Assembly (NCBI GenBank): GCA_035264765.1
Contig: DATFPQ010000148.1
Coordinates: forward strand, 1 to 25,835
Source: DATFPQ01 sp035264765
Lineage (GTDB): Bacteria; Actinomycetota; Actinomycetes; Actinomycetales; Angustibacteraceae
Direction: 5' to 3'
DNA: 25,835 nt
Both the position numbers and the translations under genes were made by a program. This document shows, one piece after another, positions 1-5,879 of this stretch. A model generated the notes under the pieces. It saw only the letters and a list, made by a program, of their open reading frames with translations, did no database searches and was not told the DNA's origin. Within the stretch, counting starts at the first letter, position 1. Every line of letters begins with the position of its first letter.

Positions 1-1
1 C

Positions 2-259
2 GCGGCCATCCGCGCGATCCAGGCCGAAGCCAGCCGAGCCGAGGCGAGCCGGGCTGAGGCGGGACAGGCCAAACCAGCCGAGCCGAAGCCAGCCGAGCCC
101 AAGCCAGCCGAGCCCAAGCCAGCCGAGCCCAAGCCAGCCGAGCCGAAGCCGGCCCGGCCGAAGCCGGCCGAGCCGAAGCCCGCCGAGCCGAAGCTGCCCG
201 AGCCGAGGCGAGCCAGGCCGACGCCGACCGGTCCGAAGGGGCTGGGCATCTCGGTGTGA
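2..259 (+). CDS. C-terminal end of an unrecognised protein with PAEPK repeats (partial)
   Basis: An open frame enters from the left edge and stops at TGA 257-259, giving 85 residues. I do not recognise the protein. It starts with an Ala/Glu/Arg-rich stretch that looks helical, then has eight pentapeptide repeats PAEPK (one is PARPK), a degenerate LPEPR unit, and a tail ending in GLGISV. Such Pro/Lys/Glu tails are usually disordered and occur on the ends of actinobacterial nucleic-acid-binding or wall-associated proteins; that is general knowledge, not a call here. The real domain lies outside the window. The frame has G or C at most third positions, which supports coding, but low-complexity GC-rich DNA is often open in several frames, so confidence is moderate. 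Confidence 0.45.
   Translation, partial: AAIRAIQAEASRAEASRAEAGQAKPAEPKPAEPKPAEPKPAEPKPAEPKPARPKPAEPKPAEPKLPEPRRARPTPTGPKGLGISV
74..193 (+). repeat. 15-bp tandem repeat, eight copies (encodes PAEPK)
   Basis: Eight head-to-tail copies of a 15-base unit of type ccagccgagcccaag lie at 74-88, 89-103, 104-118, 119-133, 134-148, 149-163, 164-178 and 179-193. Copies 2-4 are identical; later copies differ mostly at third positions, and 149-163 changes Glu to Arg. The unit keeps frame, so copy-number change would lengthen or shorten the protein without a frameshift. Confidence 0.95.
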
Positions 260-399
260 GCACCGAGGCCGCCTGAGCCTGCGCCGCATCCGAGTCGCCA
301 ACAGGCGCACCGGGACGGGAGCCGCTTCCGGTCGTGGTCAGCTCTGGTCAGGCGCGGTCGTGTCCGCGCTCGGCGCCTGAGCACGCGCGGCGGCGGCGT

Positions 400-445
400 C
401 ATCGTGGCAACAGCTTTCACCACGCCGAAGCTCGTTGCCACGATG
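400..445. repeat. Long hairpin-forming inverted repeat
   Basis: The arms catcgtggcaac (400-411) and gttgccacgatg (434-445) are perfect 12-base inverted repeats. Inside them agctt (412-416) and aagct (428-432) can pair as well, leaving an 11-base loop and one bulged base (433). It lies between the end of the PAEPK-repeat gene and the broken end of the permease pseudogene, so it could be a shared terminator, an insertion footprint or a palindromic element. No T-run follows on either strand. Apart from this hairpin I see nothing in 260-479. Confidence 0.8.
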
Positions 446-479
446 GCGCCGGACCGCACACGGCCGCAGTCGGGTCACC

Positions 480-978
480 GTTCGCTCCGACGGCGGCGAC
501 CGCAGCCAGCCGAAGGTAGGCGACGAAGCCGTCGCCGTGCCCCGCGAGGCGGCCAAGCACCCTCGCGAGCCCGTGGGCGGTCGCAACCTGGACTCCGACG
601 AACAGCACGCCGACCCACAGCAGCAGTTGCCAGGGAATGACCGACCAGCGCAGCGCCGACCGGTCGCGGGCCGCGAATGCGGTAACCAGCACGCCGGCAC
701 CCACGGCCGCCGGCCAGGCCACCGGCACGCCCGACGCGAAGGCCGGGCCGAGCAGCAGGCACACACCAGCGGCGACGGCGAGCAGCACGCGGTCAGGGGG
801 CTGGGCGGCGTCCGCGGCCGTGTAACGGCCGCGCATACGGCCCCCGAAGCACACGGCCAGCACCAGGACCGTCACTGCGATGGCCGCCAGCGCCGGCGCC
901 CAGGTGAGCGGCAACGACCGTGATCGCCACCAGGAACATGAGGACGGGCAGCACCCGGTCCACCAGCGCCGTCAGCAC
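480..978 (-). pseudogene. Decayed SLC13/ArsB-type anion permease, internally deleted and truncated
   Basis: A GTG at 978 opens a frame reading MLTALVDRVLPVLMFLVAIT, which fits the first transmembrane helix of SLC13/ArsB-like permeases. After about 25 residues the matching sequence jumps to another frame (near 914), which reads APALAAIAVTVLVLAV and then several helices including RWSVIPWQLLLWVGVLF and a LRLAAVAAVGAN segment. In intact relatives roughly 120 residues lie between these parts, and the conserved GAN is followed by an NNLPAY-type motif and more helices; both are missing here. Homology ends near 480; the frame then runs on as unrelated sequence to a stop at 417. The start is only 3 bases past the yaaA stop, so the intact gene was probably co-transcribed with yaaA. 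The family call rests on recall of the hydrophobic pattern and motifs. Confidence 0.75.
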
Positions 979-981
979 CGG

Positions 982-1767
982 TCAGGCGCCGTCCGACACG
1001 ATGACGTCCAGGGTCCACGAGCGACCATCCCGGTTCGGTGGCACGAGCTCGCAGCGGAACGCCTCCGCGACGGCGGCGGCGACCGACCGGGGACTACGCA
1101 ACGCCGGACCAGGCCGCGCCACGAGGTGCCGGGCGACCAGGCCGCGGTGCTGCTTGGCCATGTGCGATACGACGTTTCGCCGTCCTGCCTGCTGCTTCAG
1201 AACGCGGACGGCGACGGTCCGCGAGGCCACCTCGGGAGGGGGTGTCCACGCGGCCTGGTAGGTCGACGACCGGCAGTCCACGACTACGCCGGACCCTGCC
1301 GCCTCGGTCAGCGGCCCGTCCAGATGCTTGCGCCAGAAGGCCGCGAGGGGCCCGACGCCGGGCAGGTCGGTGCCCATCGAGAGCCGGTACGGCGGGACGG
1401 CGTCCCCGGGACGCAGCGCACCCCACAGCGCCGACACGATCACCAGGCTGCGCGCCGCGGACCGCCGTGCGGCCGGGGGGAGCGTGGCCAGGTCCAGGGC
1501 GTCGTACAGCACGCCGGTGTAGAGCTCCCGCACCGGCCGGGCGGCCAGCTGGCGCAGCCGCGTGTTGCGTTGCACCTCGCCGGCCACGGACGCCCCCACG
1601 CCGAGCACGCCGACGGCGTCGTCCCGTGCGCTCACGGCGGCGAGCGCGTCCAGCACCCGGGTCCGGGCGGCTCGCAGCTCCGGCCAGGACAGCCGTTCGA
1701 GGTCGACCGGACGGCGGCGACCGGCCACCGGAGCCTTGCCCTCCGAGGGCGGAAGCAGCACGAGCAC
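982..1767 (-). CDS. yaaA: YaaA family peroxide stress protein (UPF0246/DUF328)
   Basis: A 261-residue protein of typical family length. Family marks are the N-terminal LVLLPPSEGK, the central SALWGALRPGDAVPPYRLSM, the VVDCRSSTYQAAW segment and the late VVSHMAKQHRG. In Escherichia coli YaaA lowers free iron during hydrogen peroxide stress and so protects DNA; it is cytoplasmic and binds DNA. The GTG start at 1767 gives the conserved N-terminus and has no ribosome binding site; a TAGGCT element ends 6 bases upstream, which suggests leaderless transcription. It is divergent from the RNB ribonuclease gene, with 67 bases between the starts, and is followed directly by the permease remnant. The molecular activity in actinobacteria is less clear than the family membership. 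Confidence 0.92.
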   Translation of the reverse strand: MLVLLPPSEGKAPVAGRRRPVDLERLSWPELRAARTRVLDALAAVSARDDAVGVLGVGASVAGEVQRNTRLRQLAARPVRELYTGVLYDALDLATLPPAARRSAARSLVIVSALWGALRPGDAVPPYRLSMGTDLPGVGPLAAFWRKHLDGPLTEAAGSGVVVDCRSSTYQAAWTPPPEVASRTVAVRVLKQQAGRRNVVSHMAKQHRGLVARHLVARPGPALRSPRSVAAAVAEAFRCELVPPNRDGRSWTLDVIVSDGA

Positions 1768-1773
1768 CGGGGA

Positions 1774-1779
1774 AGCCTA
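1774..1779 (-). promoter_or_regulatory. Leaderless -10 element of yaaA
   Basis: TAGGCT on the minus strand followed by 6 bases and the GTG start at 1767. This spacing puts the transcript start at the start codon. No convincing -35 box is seen. Confidence 0.5.
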
Positions 1780-1821
1780 AGCCGGGGCCGCCGAGAGCAC
1801 GACGCGGCGGTCCGGCGTGGC

Positions 1822-1827
1822 TAGGGT
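1822..1827 (+). promoter_or_regulatory. Leaderless -10 element of the RNB ribonuclease gene
   Basis: TAGGGT followed by 7 bases and ATG 1835. It decides the start: the frame is also open from GTG 1817, but that codon lies upstream of the -10 element, and no ribosome binding site is seen for either. Confidence 0.5.
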
Positions 1828-1834
1828 GACCGCC

Positions 1835-3295
1835 ATGGCTCTGCGACGAGTGCGGCTGTGCGCCGCGGCCGAGGGCGCGCCCGCCGGACCGCTCGACCTG
1901 GCCTTCGCCGGGGTGCGCCGGGAGCTCGGTGTCCCGGCGGAGTTCCCCGCGGACGTGCTGGATGCGGCCGAGCACGCCGCTCGGGCGCCCCGCCTGCCGG
2001 ACGCGGACCTGACCGACCTGCCCTTCTACACCATCGACCCGCCCGGGTCGCGGGACCTGGACCAGGCGCTGTATCTGGAGCGGGACGGCTCCGGGTACCG
2101 GGTGCGGTACGCCATCGCCGACCTGACCGCCTTCGTGGAGCCTGGGGGCCCGGTCGACGCCGAGGCCCGGCGCCGCGGCCAGACCGTCTACTGTCCCGAC
2201 GTCGCCACGCCGTTGCACCCGCCGGTGCTCAGCCAGGACGCCGCCAGCCTGCTGCCGGGGCAGGTGCGGGCGGCGTACGTGTGGGACGTTCGGCTGGACG
2301 CGGAGGGCGAGGTCCGCTCGGCCGACGTGGCGCGGGCCCTCATGCGCAGCGTCGAGCGGTTGGACTACGCCACCGTCCAGGACGCCGTGGACGGCGGGGC
2401 TCCGGACGAGCGCTTCGTGCTGCTCCGGGAGGTCGGCGAGCGGCGGCTCGAGCTCGAGCGCGCCCGCGGCGGCGCGAGCCTGCCGTTGCCGGAGCAGGAG
2501 GTCGTGCAGGAGGGCGACCGGTACCTGCTGCGGCTGCGTCCCCCCTCGCAGGTCGAGGACTGGAACGCGCAGATCTCCCTGCTGGCGGGCATGGCGGCGG
2601 CCGACATGATGCTGGCGGCCGACGTCGGCATCCTGCGGACCATGCCGCCGCCCGCCGGCGAGACCCTGGTCAGGTTCCACCGGCAGGCCGCCGCACTCGG
2701 CGCGCGGTGGCCCGCCGAGACCCCGTACGGGGAGTTCCTGCGTTCGCTGGACCGCAGCGACCCGCGGCAGCTGGCGCTGGTCCACGAGGCGACCGCGCTG
2801 TTCCGCGGCGCCGGCTACACGGCCTTCGAGGGGGACGTCCCGGAGATCGCCGAGCACGCCGCGGTGGCCGCCGAGTACGCCCACGTCACCGCGCCGCTGC
2901 GCCGGCTGGTGGACCGGTTCGGCCTGGTGATCTGCCACAGCCTGTGCCGGGACGTCGAGGTGCCGGCGTGGGTGCGCGAGGCACTGCCGACGCTGCCGGG
3001 GCTGATGGCGGCGTCCGACCGGCTCGTGGCCGCCGTCGACCGGGCCTGCACCAGCGCGGTGGAGGCGGCCGTGCTCGGCAGCCGGGTGGGTGAGGAGTTC
3101 GCCGCCGTGGTGGTCGACGTCGTCGCGGACGGTGGACCCCAGGCACCGGACCGCCCGCGTGGGGTCGTCCAGCTCGTCGACCCGCCGGTCGTCGCACCGG
3201 TGCTGGGTCAGGTGCGGCTCGGTGACGGGATCCGGGTGCGGGTGGACGCCGCCGACGTGGACGCCGGGACGGTCCGGCTGGTGCCGGTAGGATGA
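1835..3295 (+). CDS. RNB-domain (RNase II/R-like) ribonuclease
   Basis: A 486-residue cytoplasmic protein with one RNB domain, expected to degrade RNA processively from the 3' end. The metal-binding motif is at 68-77: Asp68, Asp74 and Asp76 match the first three acidic residues of RNase II/R (E. coli RNase II Asp201, Asp207, Asp209), but the fourth is Gln77 instead of Asp. The segment EYAHVTAPLRRLVDRFG (about 346-362) matches the YTHFTSPIRRY region of the family. It is shorter than RNase II/R (about 640-810 residues): no clear N-terminal cold-shock domains, and only a short degenerate S1-like C-terminal part, as in the compact actinobacterial form. ATG 1835 is chosen over GTG 1817 because of the leaderless -10. 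The TGA stop overlaps the -10 element of rnpB, so two RNA-processing genes are packed together. Confidence 0.9.
   Translation: MALRRVRLCAAAEGAPAGPLDLAFAGVRRELGVPAEFPADVLDAAEHAARAPRLPDADLTDLPFYTIDPPGSRDLDQALYLERDGSGYRVRYAIADLTAFVEPGGPVDAEARRRGQTVYCPDVATPLHPPVLSQDAASLLPGQVRAAYVWDVRLDAEGEVRSADVARALMRSVERLDYATVQDAVDGGAPDERFVLLREVGERRLELERARGGASLPLPEQEVVQEGDRYLLRLRPPSQVEDWNAQISLLAGMAAADMMLAADVGILRTMPPPAGETLVRFHRQAAALGARWPAETPYGEFLRSLDRSDPRQLALVHEATALFRGAGYTAFEGDVPEIAEHAAVAAEYAHVTAPLRRLVDRFGLVICHSLCRDVEVPAWVREALPTLPGLMAASDRLVAAVDRACTSAVEAAVLGSRVGEEFAAVVVDVVADGGPQAPDRPRGVVQLVDPPVVAPVLGQVRLGDGIRVRVDAADVDAGTVRLVPVG
3288..3293 (+). promoter_or_regulatory. -10 element of rnpB, overlapping the stop of the upstream gene
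   Basis: TAGGAT lies 7 bases before G3301, the first base of the RNase P RNA P1 helix. Its last T is the first base of the TGA stop (3293-3295) of the ribonuclease gene. Seventeen bases upstream is cgggac (3265-3270), a poor -35. Confidence 0.55.
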
Positions 3296-3300
3296 GCGGC

Positions 3301-3739
3301 GCGGACGAGTCAGCCAGGCGGTCGCGTCACCGGTTCGCCGGTGCCGAGGAACGTCCGGGCTCCGCAGGGCAGGGTGGTGGGTAACGCCCACCCGGGGTGA
3401 CCCGCGGGACAGTGCCACAGAAAACAGACCGCCGGGCGCGCAAGCGTCCGGTAAGGGTGAAACGGTGGTGTAAGAGACCACCAGCATCCCCGGTGACGGG
3501 GGTGGCTCGGTAAACCCCACCCGGAGCAAGGCCAGACAGGGAGCGTTCGAGGGTGGCCCGCCCGAGCTCCCGGGTAGGCCGCTGCGGCGGCCGCGGTGCG
3601 TCGGCCCGGTGCATCCGGGTCGACGCACCGGGTCGCGCGAGCGTGCTGGCAACAGCACGTCGAGATGGATGACCGCCACCTGCGCGGCGGGCGACCGCCG
3701 GGCAGGGACAGGACCCGGCGTATCGGCTGACTCGTCCGC
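3301..3739 (+). ncRNA. rnpB: RNase P RNA, bacterial type A
   Basis: Catalytic RNA of RNase P, which removes 5' leaders from tRNA precursors together with the RnpA protein. The 5' end gcggacgagtcagcc (3301-3315) pairs perfectly over 15 bases with ggctgactcgtccgc (3725-3739), forming helix P1. Universal conserved regions appear in order: gaggaacgtccgggctc near 3346-3362, acagaaaacagacc near 3417-3430, aagggtgaaacggtg with taagagaccaccagc near 3453-3485, and ggtaaaccccacccggagcaag near 3511-3532. The size of about 440 nt suits a high-GC actinobacterial type A RNA. Exact ends may differ by a few bases. It starts 6 bases after the ribonuclease stop codon and has its own -10 element there. Confidence 0.96.
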
Positions 3740-3789
3740 ACACAGCCGCTGCGTCGATCCGGCTGCGGGGTGTTGGCGCAGCGTGGCGG

Positions 3790-4023
3790 TCAGGCGCCGT
3801 CCCGCCATCGGCGCCACCGCCGGTAACCGCGCCAGGTCGAGGCAGCGCAGGCGACGACCGCCAGCACGCCGACGCCGAGAATCAACGGCCAGCCGGCGCC
3901 ATTGATGCCCATAAGCGTCAGTGTCAGAAGAAGCCATGCCAGCAGAAAGGCGAGCGTTCGCCATTTCAGGGGATTACGCGGGGGAACCGGCGTCCCGCCG
4001 TGGACGGGGCGCATCGGTTGCAT
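3790..4023 (-). CDS. Small membrane protein, two predicted helices, downstream of a secreted protein
   Basis: A 77-residue protein I do not recognise. A Pro/Arg-rich N-terminus (1-20) is followed by two hydrophobic segments (about 22-39 and 43-62) joined by a short GINGAGW turn, and a very basic tail (RGYRRWRRWRDGA). By the positive-inside rule both ends face the cytoplasm. The frame is open upstream to 4059, but ATG 4023 is preferred: it avoids overlap with the preceding gene (stop at 4044), and TACGGT lies 6 bases before it. It follows the secreted WGVY/four-cysteine protein gene by 20 bases, which mirrors the second unit further right. An accessory or immunity role for that secreted protein is only an inference. 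Confidence 0.62.
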   Translation of the reverse strand: MQPMRPVHGGTPVPPRNPLKWRTLAFLLAWLLLTLTLMGINGAGWPLILGVGVLAVVACAASTWRGYRRWRRWRDGA

Positions 4024-4029
4024 CGCGTC

Positions 4030-4035
4030 ACCGTA
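4030..4035 (-). promoter_or_regulatory. Possible leaderless -10 of the 77-residue membrane protein gene
   Basis: TACGGT followed by 6 bases and ATG 4023 on the minus strand. A weak GGTGA ribosome site overlaps it, so the gene could instead be read from the upstream transcript. Confidence 0.35.
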
Positions 4036-4043
4036 GCCGAGGT

Positions 4044-4517
4044 TCAGGCCCGGTAGCAATTACCGCGCGCCTTCACCCGACGCATTCCGCTCCCAATGCG
4101 CAGTGCGTTGATGTTGTAACAACGTCCCCTGGAAAAGCGTCCCTGACGGTAGGCCCTGACCACCTGTCGCAACAGCCACTGCATTCTCGTCGCGCCGATG
4201 GTGGCGCAGACATAGCGGAGCGCCTGCCCTATGGCGCCCGGGACGCGAGAGAATACGCAGCCTGCCGCAATGGCTCCGGCGCCCACCGATGCAACGGCTG
4301 CCGCGAGGACGCGCCATTCCCACCCGTAGCCATTGACGTACACCCCCCAACCCAGGGTGACGCGCATATACTGAGGCTTTTCCAGCGCAATGGGGATGGG
4401 CGCCGATTTCGCCGCCTGGCGCGCTATGGGCGCCGCTATGGCCGGCTGAGCCGGTAGTGACAAGGACAGCGTCGAGGCTGCGATGGCGAGCGTGGCGAGC
4501 TTTCGATTGAGTCTCAC
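4044..4517 (-). CDS. Secreted four-cysteine WGVY protein (unit 1)
   Basis: A 157-residue protein with a Sec signal peptide: basic MRLNRK, hydrophobic core to about 22, probable cleavage after the AIA at 26-28. The mature part has a WGVY motif at 57-60, a Gly/Ala-rich hydrophobic stretch (70-86), and Cys at 87, 104, 133 and 154. Between the first two is CVFSRVPGAIGQALRYVC. The same order is seen in the protein encoded at 4937-5512 (see findings), so the two are likely distant paralogues. Two disulfides would be possible outside the cell. I know no function for the family; a bacteriocin-like or surface role is speculation. GTG 4517 has GGAGG 9 bases upstream. Base composition is well below the neighbours (33 of 60 G/C at 4081-4140), which hints at transfer. 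Confidence 0.75.
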   Translation of the reverse strand: MRLNRKLATLAIAASTLSLSLPAQPAIAAPIARQAAKSAPIPIALEKPQYMRVTLGWGVYVNGYGWEWRVLAAAVASVGAGAIAAGCVFSRVPGAIGQALRYVCATIGATRMQWLLRQVVRAYRQGRFSRGRCYNINALRIGSGMRRVKARGNCYRA

Positions 4518-4526
4518 GGCCTTGAT

Positions 4527-4555
4527 CCTCCAGATGTAGAAATAAGTAAAACGAG
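4527..4555 (-). promoter_or_regulatory. Ribosome binding site and AT-rich upstream region of unit 1
   Basis: GGAGG at 4531-4527 lies 9 bases before GTG 4517 and fixes the start. Just upstream, 4532-4555 is AT-rich (the line 4501-4560 has only 26 of 60 G/C), unlike anything else in the window, and probably holds the promoter; several TA-rich hexamers fit a -10, so I do not choose one. Confidence 0.5.
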
Positions 4556-4593
4556 TCGCACGACAGTCCTTCGACGTACGCGTCGGACCCCGA

Positions 4594-4636
4594 GCGACCG
4601 GTGACGGGCCCTGGGGCCGGGCCCGTCACCGGTCGC
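4594..4636 (-). terminator. Strong 18-bp hairpin, probable terminator
   Basis: The arms gcgaccggtgacgggccc (4594-4611) and gggcccgtcaccggtcgc (4619-4636) are perfect inverted repeats with a 7-base loop. It begins 11 bases beyond the stop codon of the 92-residue membrane protein gene (4647), where a terminator is expected. There is no U-tract, which is common for actinobacterial terminators. It separates the two secreted-protein units. Confidence 0.75.
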
Positions 4637-4646
4637 GGTCTTCGCC

Positions 4647-4925
4647 TCACCTGTCGTCGTGCCGGTTGCCCGGAAGCCGGTCAGACCTGGGACCGCCGAC
4701 CAAGCCGGCCAGCAGCCCGGCGCCGAAGGCGAACAGGAGGCCGGCGAGCAGGCCCACCGCGACGTCGTCGAGCCGCCGGTCGAGCAGCAGCCAGGCTCCG
4801 GAACCCAGGAGCAAGGCCACCCCCGCCGCGCTCACCAGGCGTTGCGCTGGTGTGGTCGGCAGGTCGAGCAGCAGCCCGAGCAGTAGTCCGGCGCCGAGTC
4901 CGGCGAGCAGGTTGGCGACGGCCAC
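4647..4925 (-). CDS. Small three-helix membrane protein downstream of a secreted protein
   Basis: A 92-residue protein I do not recognise. Three hydrophobic segments rich in Gly and Leu lie at about 3-21, 31-48 and 55-78, followed by a polar tail (GGPRSDRLPGNRHDDR). GTG 4925 is the first start after the stop of the preceding gene (4937-4939); GAGG overlapping that stop lies 9 bases upstream as a weak ribosome site, so translation is probably linked to the gene before it. It is the last gene of the XRE/secreted protein/membrane protein operon and is followed by a strong hairpin. Its position matches that of the 77-residue membrane protein in unit 1. Immunity or export for the secreted partner is an inference from position only. 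Confidence 0.7.
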   Translation of the reverse strand: MAVANLLAGLGAGLLLGLLLDLPTTPAQRLVSAAGVALLLGSGAWLLLDRRLDDVAVGLLAGLLFAFGAGLLAGLVGGPRSDRLPGNRHDDR

Positions 4926-4936
4926 GGCGTCGCGCC

Positions 4937-5512
4937 TCAGCGGCAGTAGCCGCCCCGGTAGAGCAGCACCTGCGGATAGTGCAGTCCCCAACCCTGCGCG
5001 AGCACGCACTCGTTCCGGGCGCTGGCGTAGGTCGCGTAGACGCCGAGCAGGGCGCATGCCGTCGCCAGGTACGGACCGACCACCGGCACGTGCTTGACGA
5101 TGGCCACGCAGGCGGCGCTGCCGGCCGCGATCTGCAGCGTCTCCAGCTTGTTGAAGAACACCCGGTAGACGCCCCACCAGCGCACCTTCGCCCGGAAGTC
5201 CGCGGACCCCGGCAGGACCTCGGCGGGGGTCAGGACGACGGTGGAGCCGCCCGGCGTGGTCAGTGTGGTCGCCGTTGCGCCGTCCAGGTGCCAGGCCGCG
5301 GCCTGCGCCTGGGTGACCGGCCCGGACAGCCCCGGCAGCTCGGGGGACGGGGCCGCGAGGACCCGCGCCGCAACCGCCGACGGGACCGCCGTGGGAACCG
5401 CCGTGGGAACCGCGGCCGCGGCGGTCGTGGGGTGCAGCAGAGCGCCTGCGACGACGCAGACGAGCGTGGCCAGCAGCAGCCGCGGGACGGAGAGGACCGG
5501 TCGGCGTCTCAT
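4937..5512 (-). CDS. Secreted four-cysteine WGVY protein (unit 2)
   Basis: A 191-residue protein with a Sec signal peptide: MRRRP, hydrophobic core 11-27, probable cleavage in the AAAA at 31-34. A linker with VPT repeats (VPTAVPTAVPSAV) comes from a 12-base tandem repeat near 5382-5417. The mature part has WGVY at 113-116, then Cys135, Cys153, Cys169 and Cys190. CVAIVKHVPVVGPYLATAC recalls the CV...VP...G..L...C segment of the protein at 4044-4517, and the last two cysteines are 21 residues apart in both. ATG 5512 overlaps the TGA stop of the XRE gene (ATGA), so translation is coupled to the regulator. No function is known to me. The extra 50-residue region before WGVY could be a propeptide. 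Confidence 0.85.
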   Translation of the reverse strand: MRRRPVLSVPRLLLATLVCVVAGALLHPTTAAAAVPTAVPTAVPSAVAARVLAAPSPELPGLSGPVTQAQAAAWHLDGATATTLTTPGGSTVVLTPAEVLPGSADFRAKVRWWGVYRVFFNKLETLQIAAGSAACVAIVKHVPVVGPYLATACALLGVYATYASARNECVLAQGWGLHYPQVLLYRGGYCR

Positions 5513-5775
5513 GCGTGCCTCCCGGTGACACTATGGTCGGTGGCCGTTCCGTCCGCAGAGACTACGTGCCTGTCCTCGAACAGGCTCTCCACGGGAACGT
5601 CGAGTCGACGGGCGATGCGCACGGCAAGCTCCTCAGTGAGTGTGGTCATCTTTCGGGTCTCCAACAGGTAGATGGTGGTCTGTGAGCACGGACGCGCCAG
5701 GAAGGCCAGCTCTCGCTGAGTCAGTCCCAGGCGTTCGCGGCGGCGGCGCAGGGCCGCTCCCTCCCGAACTCTCAT
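5509..5775 (-). CDS. XRE-family transcriptional regulator
   Basis: An 88-residue DNA-binding protein. The Cro/CI-type helix-turn-helix domain spans about 7-66: AALRRRRERLGLTQRELAFLA, an interrupting loop, TTIYLLETRKMTTLTEELAVRIARRLDVP, then a short tail. ATG 5775 is preferred over an upstream in-frame start at 5838 because GGGGA lies 5 bases before it and the domain begins there. It leads an operon with the secreted protein (4-base overlap) and the small membrane protein. The divergent region upstream carries two TGACAA-type palindromes, one overlapping a TTGACG -35 hexamer, so it probably represses its own operon. The neighbouring ImmA-like protease could inactivate it, as ImmA does ImmR; that link is inferred. 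Confidence 0.85.
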   Translation of the reverse strand: MRVREGAALRRRRERLGLTQRELAFLARPCSQTTIYLLETRKMTTLTEELAVRIARRLDVPVESLFEDRHVVSADGTATDHSVTGRHA

Positions 5776-5832
5776 CCGGTCCCCGTTCTCTGTGGCGGCG
5801 GATGCAGGCAGTCTGCACCGTTCCGGCGACAG

Positions 5833-5844
5833 TGACAAGCGTCA
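5833..5844. promoter_or_regulatory. Candidate operator 1, overlapping the XRE operon -35
   Basis: TGACAAGCGTCA has TGAC/GTCA ends in inverted order. On the minus strand TTGACG (5845-5840) lies 17 bases from AACGGT (5822-5817), a plausible promoter for the XRE operon, so a protein bound here would block it. Confidence 0.5.
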
Positions 5845-5864
5845 ACTGGCAGGATGCAGAGAGG

Positions 5865-5879
5865 TTGTCACGCTGACAA
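5865..5879. promoter_or_regulatory. Candidate operator 2, overlapping the promoter of the divergent HTH gene
   Basis: TTGTCACGCTGACAA is a perfect 6+6 palindrome with a 3-base centre. Its left half TTGTCA could serve as a -35 with GATGAT (5889-5894) as -10 for the plus-strand gene at 5998. The centres of the two sites are about 33 bases (three helical turns) apart, which would suit cooperative binding. Confidence 0.5.

Noticed and set aside
74..193. Tandem repeats as a CRISPR array
   Set aside because: Units are 15 bases, directly adjacent and without spacers; they code for PAEPK.
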